A stretch of DNA of 35,441 bases from JBFLVU01 sp037444825 (GCA_037444825.1 JBBILR010000022.1:1-35441); one strand, 5' to 3'. Counted from the stretch's first letter, positions 8,628 through 17,414 are shown. The notes: generated from the sequence alone by a model not told the origin. Program-made: numbers and translations.

Positions 8628-11228
8628 ATGAAGTGGGACCGTTTCACCGAAAAGTGCCGGGAGGCCTTGGAGGCCGCCCTGGAAGAGGCCCGGCGGCGGG
8701 GGAACCCCGAGATCACCCCCGAGCACCTCCTCCTCGCCCTGGTGCGGCAGGAGGGGGGCGTCGTCCCCGCCGTGTTGGAGAAGTTGGGCATGGACCCGTT
8801 GCCCCTGACGAACCGCGTGGAGGCGGCCCTGGACCGCCTGCCCCGCGTGGAGGGGGGCTCGGGCGAGCCGGGTCTCTCCCGCCAGGCCCAGGTGGTTCTC
8901 CAGGCGGCGGAAGGGCAGGCCCGCTTTTTCAAGGACGAGTACCTGTCCACGGAACACATCCTCGCGGCGCTCCTGGAGGCCTCCGGAACGGAGGCGGGCC
9001 GAATCCTCCGGGAGGCGGGCCTCGACCGGGACCGGCTCCTGGCCGCCCTCCAGGAGGTTCGGGGCTCCCACCGCGTCACCGACCCCAACCCCGAGGGCAA
9101 GTACCAGGCCCTTTCGCAGTACGGCCGCGACCTCACCGAGCTGGCCCGCCTGAGAAAACTCGATCCGGTCATCGGGAGGGACGAGGAGATCCGCCGCCTC
9201 ACCCAGATCCTGGCCCGCCGGACGAAAAACAACCCCGTTCTCGTGGGCGATCCGGGGGTGGGGAAGACGGCCATCGTGGAGGGGCTGGCCCTCCGCATGG
9301 TCTCCGGAGACGTCCCCGAGTCCCTGAAGGACAAGCGCCTGGTCCAACTGGACCTGGCCTCCCTCATCGCCGGCACCAAGTTCCGGGGGGAGTTCGAAGA
9401 CCGGCTGAAGGCGGTGGTGAAGGAGATCGCCGCCTCCGAGGGGCGGGTGATCCTCTTCATCGACGAGCTTCACACGCTGGTGGGGGCTGGCGCCGCCGAG
9501 GGGGCCATGGACGCCGCCAACATCCTGAAGCCGGCCCTGGCCCGCGGCGAACTGCACGCCATCGGCGCCACCACGCTGGGGGAGTACCGGAAGCACGTGG
9601 AGAAAGACCCGGCCCTGGAGCGGCGCTTCCAGCCGGTCTTCGTGGGCGAGCCCAAGGTAGAGGACGCCGTCGGCATCCTGAGGGGCCTCAAGGAGCGGCT
9701 GGAGGTCCACCACGGCGTGCGGATCCGCGACGGGGCCCTGGTGGCGGCGGTGACCCTCTCCCACCGCTACCTGCCCGACCGGCGGCTTCCCGACAAGGCC
9801 ATCGACCTCGTGGACGAGGCCGCGGCCCGGTTGCGGATCCAGATCGACTCGAAGCCCTACGACCTCGACGGGGTGGAGCGGAAGATCGCCTCGCTCCAGA
9901 TCGAGAAGCAGGCCCTCCTCCAGGAGGACGACGAGGCTTCCCGTAGCCGCCTTCTGGAGCTGGAGCGGGAGCTTTCGGCGCTGGAGGAGAAGGCGAAGAC
10001 CCTGAGGGCGCGCTGGCAGGCCGAACGGGAGGCCATCCACGCCATCCAGGAGGTCCGGAGGGAGATGGAGGACCTCCGGGGTGAGGCGGAGCGGGCGGAG
10101 CGCGTGGGGAACTTCGACGAGGCGGCCCGCCTCAAGTACGGCAAGTTGCCCGCGGCGGAGGCCCGGCTCAAGGACCTCCAGGAGCGGCTGAGGGACCTGC
10201 AGAAGGGAAGCCCCCTCCTCAAGGAGGAGGTCTCGGAGGAGGACGTCGCCGAGGTGGTCTCCGCGTGGACGGGGATCCCCGTGGCCCGGATGCTGGAGGG
10301 GGAGCGCCGGAAGCTCCTCGAAATGGAGGATCGCATCCGAACCCGGGTGGTGGGGCAGGACGAGGCGGTCCGCGCCGTCTCCGACGCCGTCCGGCGGTCG
10401 CGGTCGGGCCTCGCCGACCCCAGAAGACCCATCGGCTCGTTCCTCTTCATGGGCCCCACGGGGGTGGGAAAGACCGAGCTGTGCCGGGCCCTGGCGGAGT
10501 TCCTCTTCGACGACGAGCGGGCCATGGTCCGCCTGGACATGAGCGAGTACATGGAAAAGCACGCCGTGGCCCGCCTCATCGGGGCGCCCCCCGGCTACGT
10601 GGGCTACGAGGAGGGCGGGCAGCTCACCGAGGCGGTCCACCGAAGGCCCTACAGCGTGGTCCTTCTGGACGAGGTGGAGAAGGCCCACCCCGACGTCTTC
10701 AACGTCCTTCTGCAGGTGCTCGAGGACGGCCGACTCACCGACGGCAAGGGCCGGACGGTGGACTTCACGCAGACCCTCGTGGTCATGACGAGCAACGTGG
10801 GCTCCCGGTGGATCCAGGAGATGGGCTCCGCCGACACGGAGGCGGTGCGGGAGCGGGTTTTCGAAGAGCTGAAGCGGACCTTCCGGCCGGAGTTCCTGAA
10901 CCGTCTGGACGAGGTGATCCTCTTCCGCTCCCTGGGCCGGGAAGACCTGCTGGCCGTGGTGGAGATCCAGCTGGCCGCGCTCTCGCGGCGGCTCGCCGAG
11001 AGGGGCCTGGCCCTGGAGGTGTCGCCCCAGGCCAAGGCCTTCCTCGCCGAGGCCGGCTGGGACCCCGACTACGGCGCCCGGCCCTTGCGCCGGGCCATCC
11101 AGCGGCACCTGGAAAACCCGCTGGCACGGGAGGTGCTCTCGGGGCGGTTCGGCCCGGGGGACGCGGTGCGGGTGGTGCGGTCGGGGGAGACCCTGGCCTT
11201 CGAAAAGGCCCCGGCGGTGTTACAGTAA
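8628..11228 (+). CDS. clpB: ClpB protein disaggregase (Hsp100 AAA+ ATPase)
   Basis: An 866-residue hexameric disaggregase that, with DnaK, extracts polypeptides from aggregates. The N-domain repeats (ITPEHLLLALV, LSTEHILAALLEA) occupy the first ~150 residues. NBD1 has Walker A GDPGVGKT (about 207) and Walker B ILFIDELHTLVGAG. The middle coiled coil spans about 400-535 (LELERELSALEEKAKTL). NBD2 has GPTGVGKT (about 608), VVLLDEVEKAHPDV and the sensor-2 motif GARPLRRAIQ. The presence of the middle domain separates it from ClpA/ClpC. The ATG at 8628 follows AAGGAG by nine bases and gives the standard MKWDRFTEKCREAL start; an upstream in-frame extension to 8541 overlaps the promoter and is rejected. 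First gene of the stress operon with htpX, htrA and grpE. Confidence 0.97.
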   Translation: MKWDRFTEKCREALEAALEEARRRGNPEITPEHLLLALVRQEGGVVPAVLEKLGMDPLPLTNRVEAALDRLPRVEGGSGEPGLSRQAQVVLQAAEGQARFFKDEYLSTEHILAALLEASGTEAGRILREAGLDRDRLLAALQEVRGSHRVTDPNPEGKYQALSQYGRDLTELARLRKLDPVIGRDEEIRRLTQILARRTKNNPVLVGDPGVGKTAIVEGLALRMVSGDVPESLKDKRLVQLDLASLIAGTKFRGEFEDRLKAVVKEIAASEGRVILFIDELHTLVGAGAAEGAMDAANILKPALARGELHAIGATTLGEYRKHVEKDPALERRFQPVFVGEPKVEDAVGILRGLKERLEVHHGVRIRDGALVAAVTLSHRYLPDRRLPDKAIDLVDEAAARLRIQIDSKPYDLDGVERKIASLQIEKQALLQEDDEASRSRLLELERELSALEEKAKTLRARWQAEREAIHAIQEVRREMEDLRGEAERAERVGNFDEAARLKYGKLPAAEARLKDLQERLRDLQKGSPLLKEEVSEEDVAEVVSAWTGIPVARMLEGERRKLLEMEDRIRTRVVGQDEAVRAVSDAVRRSRSGLADPRRPIGSFLFMGPTGVGKTELCRALAEFLFDDERAMVRLDMSEYMEKHAVARLIGAPPGYVGYEEGGQLTEAVHRRPYSVVLLDEVEKAHPDVFNVLLQVLEDGRLTDGKGRTVDFTQTLVVMTSNVGSRWIQEMGSADTEAVRERVFEELKRTFRPEFLNRLDEVILFRSLGREDLLAVVEIQLAALSRRLAERGLALEVSPQAKAFLAEAGWDPDYGARPLRRAIQRHLENPLAREVLSGRFGPGDAVRVVRSGETLAFEKAPAVLQ

Positions 11229-11233
11229 AAGAA

Positions 11234-11253
11234 GGCCCCCCTCGAGGGAGGCC
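11234..11253 (+). other. Intercistronic hairpin between clpB and htpX
   Basis: GGCC-C-CCC TCGA GGG-A-GGCC: seven pairs with one C-A mismatch and a 4-base loop in the 38-base gap after the clpB stop. There is no T-tract, so it is more likely an RNA stability or processing element, or partial attenuator, than a terminator. Confidence 0.4.
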
Positions 11254-11266
11254 CTGGAGGTCGAGA

Positions 11267-12109
11267 ATGGGCAACTGGTTCAAGACCATGGTCCTCTTCA
11301 CCGCCCTGGCGGCCCTGCTCATGCTGGTGGGCGGCGCCGTGGCCGGAAGGGGCGGGGCGCTGGTCGCCCTGGTGATTTCCCTGGGGATCAACTTCTTCTC
11401 CTATTGGTTTTCCGACAAGATCGTCCTGATGTCCTACGGGGCGCGGGAGGTGACGGCGGCGGAGGCCCCCCGGCTCCACGCCGTGGTGGAGGAACTCTGC
11501 CAGCGGGCGGGCCTGCCCAAGCCGCGGGTCTACCTGATCCCCACCGACTCCCCCAACGCCTTCGCCACCGGCCGCAACCCGCACCACGCGGCGGTGGCGG
11601 TGACCCAGGGGATCCTGGATCTCCTCTCCGAGGAGGAGCTCAAGGGGGTCCTCGGCCACGAGCTGGCCCACGTCAAACACCGGGACATCCTCATCGGCAC
11701 CGTGGCCGCCTCCATCGCCTCCGCCGTCATGTTCATCGCCAGCATGGCGCGGTGGGCCGCGATCTTCGGGGGAGGCCGGAGCGACGACCGGGAAGGCGGG
11801 TACAACCCGCTGGGCCTTTTGGTGGCCGCCGTGGTGGCCCCCATCGCCGCCCTGCTGATCCAGATGGCCATCTCCCGCTCCCGGGAGTACGCCGCCGACG
11901 AGGGGGGCGCGGCCTTCGCCGGAAACCCCTACGGCCTCGCCGGCGCCCTCAAGAAGCTGGACGCCTGGTCCCGCCGGGTCCCCCTGGAGGCCAGCCCCGC
12001 CACGGCCCACATGTTCATCGTGAAGCCCTTCACCGGCGAGGGGCTCTTCGCCCTCTTCTCCACCCACCCCCCCATCGAGAAGCGGATCGCGAGGCTCCTG
12101 GGACGGTGA
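11267..12109 (+). CDS. htpX: HtpX-type membrane zinc metalloprotease
   Basis: A 280-residue M48B protease that degrades misfolded inner-membrane proteins. It has two N-terminal transmembrane helices (about 7-27 and 29-49), then the zinc site HELAH (His131, Glu132, His135), two further hydrophobic helices (about 143-165 and 181-202), and the third ligand Glu207 in SREYAADE. PNAFATGRNP and FSTHPPIEKRI are family signatures. The ATG follows GGAGG by seven bases. Second gene of the operon, 38 bases after clpB, fitting a role in envelope stress together with the next gene, htrA. Confidence 0.96.
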   Translation: MGNWFKTMVLFTALAALLMLVGGAVAGRGGALVALVISLGINFFSYWFSDKIVLMSYGAREVTAAEAPRLHAVVEELCQRAGLPKPRVYLIPTDSPNAFATGRNPHHAAVAVTQGILDLLSEEELKGVLGHELAHVKHRDILIGTVAASIASAVMFIASMARWAAIFGGGRSDDREGGYNPLGLLVAAVVAPIAALLIQMAISRSREYAADEGGAAFAGNPYGLAGALKKLDAWSRRVPLEASPATAHMFIVKPFTGEGLFALFSTHPPIEKRIARLLGR

Positions 12110-12114
12110 AGGCC

Positions 12115-13455
12115 ATGGCGAGAGAAAGCACGGAGAGAAGAGGCCCGGGGCTCTTCCGGAGGGCGGCGGCCCTCCTGCTCCTCGCCGCCTGCCTGCCCGC
12201 GGCGGCCCAGGGGCGCGCCCAGCGGGAGACGCAGGTGGTCCGGGTGGTCCGGGAGGTGGCGCCGGCGGTGGTCTACATCTCCTCCAAGCACCGGGTGGAG
12301 AACCCCTTCCGGGGGCCCTTCTGGGACCTCTTCGGGGACGACTTCTGGGGTTCGCCTCCGCCCGGCGCCCAGGAGACCTCCTTGGGCTCGGGGGTCCTCA
12401 TCGACCGCGAGGGGTACATCCTCACCAACGAACACGTGGTCACGGGGGGTAGCGAGATCCAGGTGACCCTCAACACGGGGAAGGTCTACCCCGCGAGGCT
12501 CGTGGGTTCGGCGCCGGAGATGGACCTGGCCCTCCTCAAGATCCAGGGGGAGGGCAACTTTCCCGCCGCCCGGCTGGGCCGTTCCGACGACCTCATGATC
12601 GGCGAGACGGTCATCGCCGTGGGGAACCCCTTCGGCCTCTCCAACACCGTATCCGTGGGGGTGCTCTCGGCCACGGGCCGGACGGTGGCGGCGGGGAACC
12701 GCCAGTACGCTGACTTTCTCCAGACCGACGCCCCCATCAACCCCGGCAACTCGGGAGGGCCCCTCCTCAACATCCTGGGAGAGGTCATCGGCATCAACAC
12801 GGCCATCATCCGCCAGGCCCAGGGCATCGGCTTCGCCATCCCCATCGACCGGGCCCGGAGGGTCATGGAGCAGCTGCGCACCTACGGGAAGATCCGGCCG
12901 GTCTGGCTGGGCTTCCTCGCCCTGGACCCCAGCGACTCCTACCGGAAGCGGCTTGGGCGGTCAGGCGGGGCGCTGGTGGCCCGGACCTACCCCTTCGCTT
13001 ACCCGGGGGTGGAAGTGGAGGTGGACGACTTCCTGACGGCCCTGGACGGGAAACCGCTGGGAAGCGCCGCCGACTTCAACGCCCGCCTGGCCCTCCTGAA
13101 GGAGGGGGACCGGGTGCGCCTCTCCCTCCTTCGGAAGGGGAAGCCTCAGGAGGTGTCCCTCCCCGTGCGCCCCATGCCCGAGAGGCTCACCCCCGCCATG
13201 GCCTGGGAGCTGCTGGGGCTCAAGGTCCAGCGGGGGGACCGCTTCCTGGAGGTGGCGTCGGTGCGCCGCGGCTCCCCGGCGGAAGAGGCGGGGCTGAGGC
13301 CCGGCGACGCCCTGCTGGCCGTGCAGGACAAGCAGGTGCGAACCGTGGAGGAGTTCCTGGGCGAGGCCCGGGCGGCCCTGGGGGCCACGGGGCTGCCCAT
13401 CAGCGTGGGCCGGGGCCCCTGGACCTACTACGTGACCCTGGACCTTCTGGAATGA
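12115..13455 (+). CDS. htrA: Periplasmic serine protease, DegP/HtrA family
   Basis: A 446-residue protease/chaperone. Residues 1-31 form a signal peptide (RRAAALLLLAACLPAAAQ). The trypsin-like domain carries the triad His107 (TNEHVV), Asp137 (EMDLALLKI) and Ser213 (PGNSGGPL). Two PDZ modules follow: one around 262-350 that is divergent, and a second around 360-446 with GSPAEEAGLRPGDALLAV. The ATG at 12115 lies 5 bases after the htpX stop, with AAGG just before it; a GTG at 12106 overlapping the htpX stop is an alternative. Cys26 in LLAAC could make it a lipoprotein, but the DegP-type cleavage AAA-Q is more usual. It degrades misfolded periplasmic proteins. Confidence 0.96.
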   Translation: MARESTERRGPGLFRRAAALLLLAACLPAAAQGRAQRETQVVRVVREVAPAVVYISSKHRVENPFRGPFWDLFGDDFWGSPPPGAQETSLGSGVLIDREGYILTNEHVVTGGSEIQVTLNTGKVYPARLVGSAPEMDLALLKIQGEGNFPAARLGRSDDLMIGETVIAVGNPFGLSNTVSVGVLSATGRTVAAGNRQYADFLQTDAPINPGNSGGPLLNILGEVIGINTAIIRQAQGIGFAIPIDRARRVMEQLRTYGKIRPVWLGFLALDPSDSYRKRLGRSGGALVARTYPFAYPGVEVEVDDFLTALDGKPLGSAADFNARLALLKEGDRVRLSLLRKGKPQEVSLPVRPMPERLTPAMAWELLGLKVQRGDRFLEVASVRRGSPAEEAGLRPGDALLAVQDKQVRTVEEFLGEARAALGATGLPISVGRGPWTYYVTLDLLE

Positions 13456-14099
13456 CCGGCGACGAGAGAACGCACATGGTACGGGAAAAAGGGGATACCG
13501 CTCTTTCCGAGAACCTGACCGAAGGCGTGACCCACCCGCCGAAGCGGAAGACACCGGTGGCGGTGGTGGACCGCCGCCGGGTGGGCCGAACCGTCGGGGA
13601 AGAAGCCCCCGCGGCGGAGCCCAACCTGAAGCCCACCTACGTGGAGGAGCTGGAGGCCCGCGTCCGGAGGGCGGAGGAACGCTTGAAGGCCCGCCTGGAG
13701 GAGCTGGAGGAGGAGGCCCGAAAGTCCCGGGCCCGCGTGGAAAAGGACCTCGAGAAGCGCTACGCCGACCGGGAGAAGGGCCTTCTGCTGGACCTCCTCG
13801 ACATCTTCGACGACCTGGAGCGGGCATCGGCGCTGGCGGCCTCGGAGCCGGCCGTGGCCGAGGGGTTGAAGCTGGTGGGGGCGCGGGTCGCCCGCTTCCT
13901 GGAGTCGAGGGGGCTCCGCCGCTTCGCCCCCGGCGCGGGGGAGGACTTCGACCCCCGCGTCATGGAAGCGGTGGCGCTCCAGCCGGGTCCCGAAGGCCGG
14001 GTGGCCGCCCTCCTCCAGCCGGGGTACACCCTGGGCGGTGAAATCCTCCGGCCGGCCCGGGTGGCGGTGGGATCCGGAGAGAAGGCCCCCTCCGCCTGA
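13452..14099 (+). CDS. grpE: GrpE nucleotide-exchange factor of DnaK
   Basis: A 215-residue cochaperone that releases ADP from DnaK. The first ~55 residues are low complexity. A long coiled coil follows (about 65-115, YVEELEARVRRAEERLKARL), then the LLLDLLDIFDDLERA helix. The C-terminal beta domain has the family pattern: LRRFAPGAGEDFDPRVMEAV, then LLQPGYTLGGEILRPARVAV. The usual FDPxxHEA has Met instead of His. The ATG overlaps the htrA stop (ATGA), so translation is coupled. An alternative ATG lies eight codons in. It is unusual that dnaK and dnaJ are not adjacent; instead grpE closes a ClpB-protease operon, linking disaggregation and degradation. Confidence 0.93.
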   Translation: MTGDERTHMVREKGDTALSENLTEGVTHPPKRKTPVAVVDRRRVGRTVGEEAPAAEPNLKPTYVEELEARVRRAEERLKARLEELEEEARKSRARVEKDLEKRYADREKGLLLDLLDIFDDLERASALAASEPAVAEGLKLVGARVARFLESRGLRRFAPGAGEDFDPRVMEAVALQPGPEGRVAALLQPGYTLGGEILRPARVAVGSGEKAPSA

Positions 14100-14109
14100 G
14101 GCGGAGGGG
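14087..14109 (+). terminator. Strong GC hairpin ending the clpB-grpE operon
   Basis: CCCCTCCGCC and GGCGGAGGGG form a perfect 10-bp stem whose 3-base loop TGA is the stop codon of grpE. No T-run follows, so it is either a T-less terminator or an end-stabilising hairpin. The convergent helicase gene ends at 14134. Confidence 0.5.
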
Positions 14110-14133
14110 CGGCGCCCCGGACGGCCGGGAGCC

Positions 14134-15681
14134 TCAACCTTCCGGCGGGGTCACCGTCTCGGAATCCGGCGCCGGACGGCCGCCGAACTTCTTTCGCCAC
14201 GTCTGTCCCCAGTGGCTCCGCCCGGCGAGGCCGTCGCGGTGGGTGGCGAAGGGGTCCTGACGGACCCCCGAGGTGTCCGGAAAGGCCCTACCCGGAAGCG
14301 GGGAGCCGGCCGGAGCCGGAGCCTCCTTCTTCCCCGCCGGACGGCCCTTGCCCTCGGCGCGGGGCGGAGAGGGTTTCCTGACCTTGGAAGGCCCCTTTCG
14401 GGAGCCCTCCCGTGGGAGGGCCCGCTGGCTTGCCCCTTTTAAAGCCGGGCGGCGGCGCTCGGCCTTGGCCCGGGCTCGGGCGCGCTCCTCGGCCTTCCGG
14501 GACCGGATGGCGGCCACACGTTCCGCCATGGGCACCTCCAGCCGTTCCTCGGGCTCGCGCGAGTAGGAAAAGCCCTCGATCTTCCGGCTCTCCACGGCAT
14601 ACCCGAGATGGCGCTCGATCTGCCGAAAAGCCCCCTCCTCCTCCGGCGAGACCAGGGTGTAGGCGAGGCCCGTGGCCTCCGCCCGGGCCGTGCGGCCCAC
14701 CCGGTGGATGTACTCCTCCGGCAGGTGGGGCACGTCGAAGTTCACTACCAGGCCCAGCGCCTCCACGTCGATGCCCCGGGCGGCGATGTCCGTGGCCACC
14801 AGGACTTGAAAGCGCCCTTTCCGGAAGCCTTCCAGGGCCTCGGTTCTCTGGGCCTGGCTTCGGCCGCCGTGGATGCGGGCCGCGGAAACCCCTCGGCGAA
14901 AGAGAAACTCCGCCAGCCGGTTGGCCCGGTGCTTGGTCCGGGTGAAGACCAGGACGCTCCCCGCCTCGGGCCGCTTCAGGATCTCCGCAAGAAGGTGGGA
15001 CTTGAGCTCGGAGGGGACGGGAAAAACCGCGTGGGAAACGCCCCGGGCGGGGGCCGACTTCCGTTCCACGCCGAACGCCACGGGCCGGACCATCATCTCC
15101 TTGGCCAGCTCCACCACGGGGAGGGGCAGGGTCGCCGAGAAGAGAAGGGTCTGCCGCTTTCGGGGAAGGCGGGCCAGAATGCGCTTCACGTCGGGCAGGA
15201 AGCCCATGTCCAGCATCCGGTCCGCCTCGTCCAGCACGAGGAAGGAGAGGGAGTCCAGCCGGGCGTAGGGGTGCTGGAGGTGGTCCAGAAGGCGCCCCGG
15301 CGTGGCGATGACCACCTCCACCCCGCGCTTCAGCGCCCGAACCTGGGGTTCCATGCCCACCCCGCCGTAGATGGCCGCCCCCCGGATGGGCGTGTGGCGG
15401 GCCAAAGCCGCCAGGTGGTCGGCGATCTGGGCGGCCAGTTCCCGGGTGGGGGCCAGGACGAGCGCCCGCGTCCCTTGGGCCGGGTTCTCCAGAAGGTGCT
15501 GGAGGATGGGCAACAGAAAGGCCGCCGTCTTCCCGCTTCCCGTGGCGGCGGCGGCGAGGACGTCCCGGCCTTTGAGGAGGGGCGGGAGGGCCTGGGTCTG
15601 GATGGGGGTGGGCTCGGCGAAACCGAGGTCGCCGAGGGCCTGGAGGAGGCGGGGGTGGAGACCGAAGGAGTCGAAGGGCAT
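14134..15681 (-). CDS. rhlE: DEAD-box ATP-dependent RNA helicase, RhlE-like
   Basis: A 515-residue SF2 helicase that unwinds RNA in ribosome assembly or mRNA decay. Motifs in order: Q motif (FGLHPRLLQALGDLGF, PTPIQ), I AAATGSGKT, Ia PTRELAAQ, Ib TPGRLLD, II DEAD in VLDEADRMLDMGF, III SATLP, IV VLVFTRT, V ATDIAARGID, VI HRVGRTARA. These match the RhlE/CsdA group closely. Residues from about 370 on form a basic, low-complexity Arg/Lys/Pro tail, a typical RNA-binding extension. The ATG at 15681 is preferred (AGGA upstream); ATG 15714 is an alternative. Single gene behind its own probable promoter at 15847-15875. The symbol is by similarity only; RhlB/SrmB-like subclasses are not excluded. Confidence 0.93.
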   Translation of the reverse strand: MPFDSFGLHPRLLQALGDLGFAEPTPIQTQALPPLLKGRDVLAAAATGSGKTAAFLLPILQHLLENPAQGTRALVLAPTRELAAQIADHLAALARHTPIRGAAIYGGVGMEPQVRALKRGVEVVIATPGRLLDHLQHPYARLDSLSFLVLDEADRMLDMGFLPDVKRILARLPRKRQTLLFSATLPLPVVELAKEMMVRPVAFGVERKSAPARGVSHAVFPVPSELKSHLLAEILKRPEAGSVLVFTRTKHRANRLAEFLFRRGVSAARIHGGRSQAQRTEALEGFRKGRFQVLVATDIAARGIDVEALGLVVNFDVPHLPEEYIHRVGRTARAEATGLAYTLVSPEEEGAFRQIERHLGYAVESRKIEGFSYSREPEERLEVPMAERVAAIRSRKAEERARARAKAERRRPALKGASQRALPREGSRKGPSKVRKPSPPRAEGKGRPAGKKEAPAPAGSPLPGRAFPDTSGVRQDPFATHRDGLAGRSHWGQTWRKKFGGRPAPDSETVTPPEG

Positions 15682-15846
15682 GGGTTCCTGGGACGCTCGC
15701 GGCCGGCCGCCCATGGCGGTGGGGCCCTGCGTCGGCTTCCGGCGTGAGCTTGGGGAGGGGAAACGGTGGGATCGCCGGGGAAACCGCCGCCCTCGCCCGG
15801 GACCCTCGCCGCCGTCCAGCGGCGGGCCCCGTGGCACGAAGAAGCC

Positions 15847-15875
15847 CTTATCGCACGTTTTTGGAAAAATGGCAA
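15847..15875 (-). promoter_or_regulatory. Probable promoter for the DEAD-box helicase gene
   Basis: On the minus strand TTGCCA (15875-15870), 17 bases, then GATAAG (15852-15847). The -35 matches consensus at five of six positions and the -10 at four. The spacer holds a TTTTTCCAAAAA near-palindrome. It lies between the hydrolase stop (15896) and the helicase start, the only AT-rich patch in that 214-base gap. Confidence 0.55.
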
Positions 15876-15895
15876 GGACGGGGGCCCGCGGACCG

Positions 15896-17224
15896 TCAAG
15901 GTCCCGGGGCCATTCGGTCCAGAAGCAGCCGGAAGGTCTCCAGATTGCGAAGGGAAGAGAGGTCAGGGTCCTTTTCGCAGAGAGCCCGGTCGCGAAATCC
16001 GGCCGCCACCGCCCGTTCCAGGTGGTCGAGGGCCTCCCGAAGGCGCCCCGCGCGGGCCAGCGCGCAGGCGGCGTTGTAGGGAAGCCTCCCGTTGGCGGGT
16101 TGGACGGAAGCGGCGAGGCCGAGGCACTCCGCGGCCTGTTCGTACCTGCGGGCGGCCAGGAGGGCGAGCCCCGCCTGCTCCAGGGAGAGGGCCTCCAGCT
16201 CCAGGAGGTCCGACGCCGCCTCCCCGTCGGCCCCTCCCCCGTCCCTCAGGGCGGCGAGCCGTCTGGCGACCCACAGCAGATCCTCCGGGCTCCTGGCGCC
16301 CTTGATCCGCTCCCAAAACCTCTCGAAACGGGATTCCCTTTCAAGGGACAGGGCCACCTCCGGCCGGGAGGAAAGCCGGTCCCGGGCCGCAAGGGCCTCC
16401 GAGGCGGCCGGGGCGCCGGGGTAGAGGCGGGCGACGGCCTCGTACTCCCGCCAGGCCTCCAAGAGCCGGCCGCCTTCTTCCAGGCTTCGGGCCATGCGCA
16501 GGGGGTCGGAGGTCCAGGAGAGGACCTGGGGCCCCGCGGGCCGGTCCCCCTCGGCCGCGAAGAAGGCCAGCCCCTCGGCGAGGAGGCCGGCCTCGGGCCA
16601 GCGGTGGCCGCCTTCGAAGGTGCGGAGGTACGGCCGGTTGCCCCGCCGGGCTTCCTCCCGGGCCCGGGAGGTCATCTCGAAGCGGTTGAAGTCCCGGTTG
16701 CCGGTCAGGAGGAAGAAGGAGAGGCCGGCATTCCGGGGGACGGTTCGGCGCTCGGCGTCGAAGGCGCCGGCGGAGATCGTCCCCGCGAAGCGGCCGGGAT
16801 GGGAGAGGGCCAGAAACAGGGCCGCCCGCGCCCCCCCCGAAAACCCCAGGGCGAGGTTGCCGCCCTCCGCCACCGGAAACCGCGCCGACGCTTCCTCCCA
16901 GAGGACCTCCCCCGCCTTCCGTACCGCCTCCCAGGGGCCGTTCCGGGAATCGTGGCTCCCCATCACGATGAACCCGTGGCGATCCGCGGCCTCCGCGAGG
17001 AGGCGGACGGGAACCTCCCCGCTCCCCCCGGGGTGGAAACAGAAGACCACCGGCCAGGACCTTTGAGGGGTGAAGCGCGAAGGAAGATAGAGGGCGAAGG
17101 AGTGGGCGGGGTGCGTGGCGCAAGGGATGGGGGGGTGGACGACGCCGGGTTCCGGAGGGCCCTGGGCCAGGGCGAAGCCCCCCGCCAGAAGAAAAAGCAC
17201 CGATGGGAATCCGAAACGAGCCAC
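15896..17224 (-). CDS. Secreted alpha/beta hydrolase with C-terminal TPR-like region
   Basis: A 442-residue protein. Residues 1-20 are a signal peptide (FPSVLFLLAGGFALAQ). The hydrolase part (about 30-235) resembles the PHB depolymerase/LpqC and dienelactone-hydrolase-like esterases: an oxyanion-side HPGGSGE near 65, nucleophile elbow GFSGGA with Ser129, GNRDFNRFE supplying a likely Asp near 178, and GGHRWPEA with His207. From about 250 the chain is all helical with TPR-like repeats (LEEGGRLLEAWREYEAVARL, YNAACALARAGRLREALDHL), so it may dock on a partner or surface. The GTG start follows GGGGAGG by five bases; the frame stays open upstream but lacks any export signal there. The substrate is unknown. 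Confidence 0.85.
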   Translation of the reverse strand: MARFGFPSVLFLLAGGFALAQGPPEPGVVHPPIPCATHPAHSFALYLPSRFTPQRSWPVVFCFHPGGSGEVPVRLLAEAADRHGFIVMGSHDSRNGPWEAVRKAGEVLWEEASARFPVAEGGNLALGFSGGARAALFLALSHPGRFAGTISAGAFDAERRTVPRNAGLSFFLLTGNRDFNRFEMTSRAREEARRGNRPYLRTFEGGHRWPEAGLLAEGLAFFAAEGDRPAGPQVLSWTSDPLRMARSLEEGGRLLEAWREYEAVARLYPGAPAASEALAARDRLSSRPEVALSLERESRFERFWERIKGARSPEDLLWVARRLAALRDGGGADGEAASDLLELEALSLEQAGLALLAARRYEQAAECLGLAASVQPANGRLPYNAACALARAGRLREALDHLERAVAAGFRDRALCEKDPDLSSLRNLETFRLLLDRMAPGP

Positions 17225-17362
17225 GGAGCCTCCCCTCTCCCTCCCCGCGGACGCCGCGGGGAGGTCCCGGAGGAGGAGAGACCCGACGGGCTCCGCCTCG
17301 GGGGGCTTCTCCGCCGGCCGGCCGGATCGGGGGGGAGGAAATTTGCCATAGGTTTCAAAAAG

Positions 17363-17391
17363 TTGCAAACGAAAAATTCGCATGCTATATT
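17363..17391 (+). promoter_or_regulatory. Sigma-70-type promoter of the PQQ-like propeller gene
   Basis: TTGCAA (17363-17368), 17-base spacer, TATATT (17386-17391), ending 23 bases before the ATG at 17415. It sits in an AT-rich island between divergent genes. Except for one base in each hexamer it matches the consensus, and it resembles the clpB promoter, with the same -10 and spacer length. Confidence 0.75.
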
Positions 17392-17414
17392 CAAACGAGA
17401 CGGAGGAGGAGAAC

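Noticed and set aside
8509..8628. CIRCE or HspR operator in front of clpB
   Set aside because: The AGCACTAA-like elements are direct, not inverted, and do not match TTAGCACTC-N9-GAGTGCTAA or the HAIR consensus.
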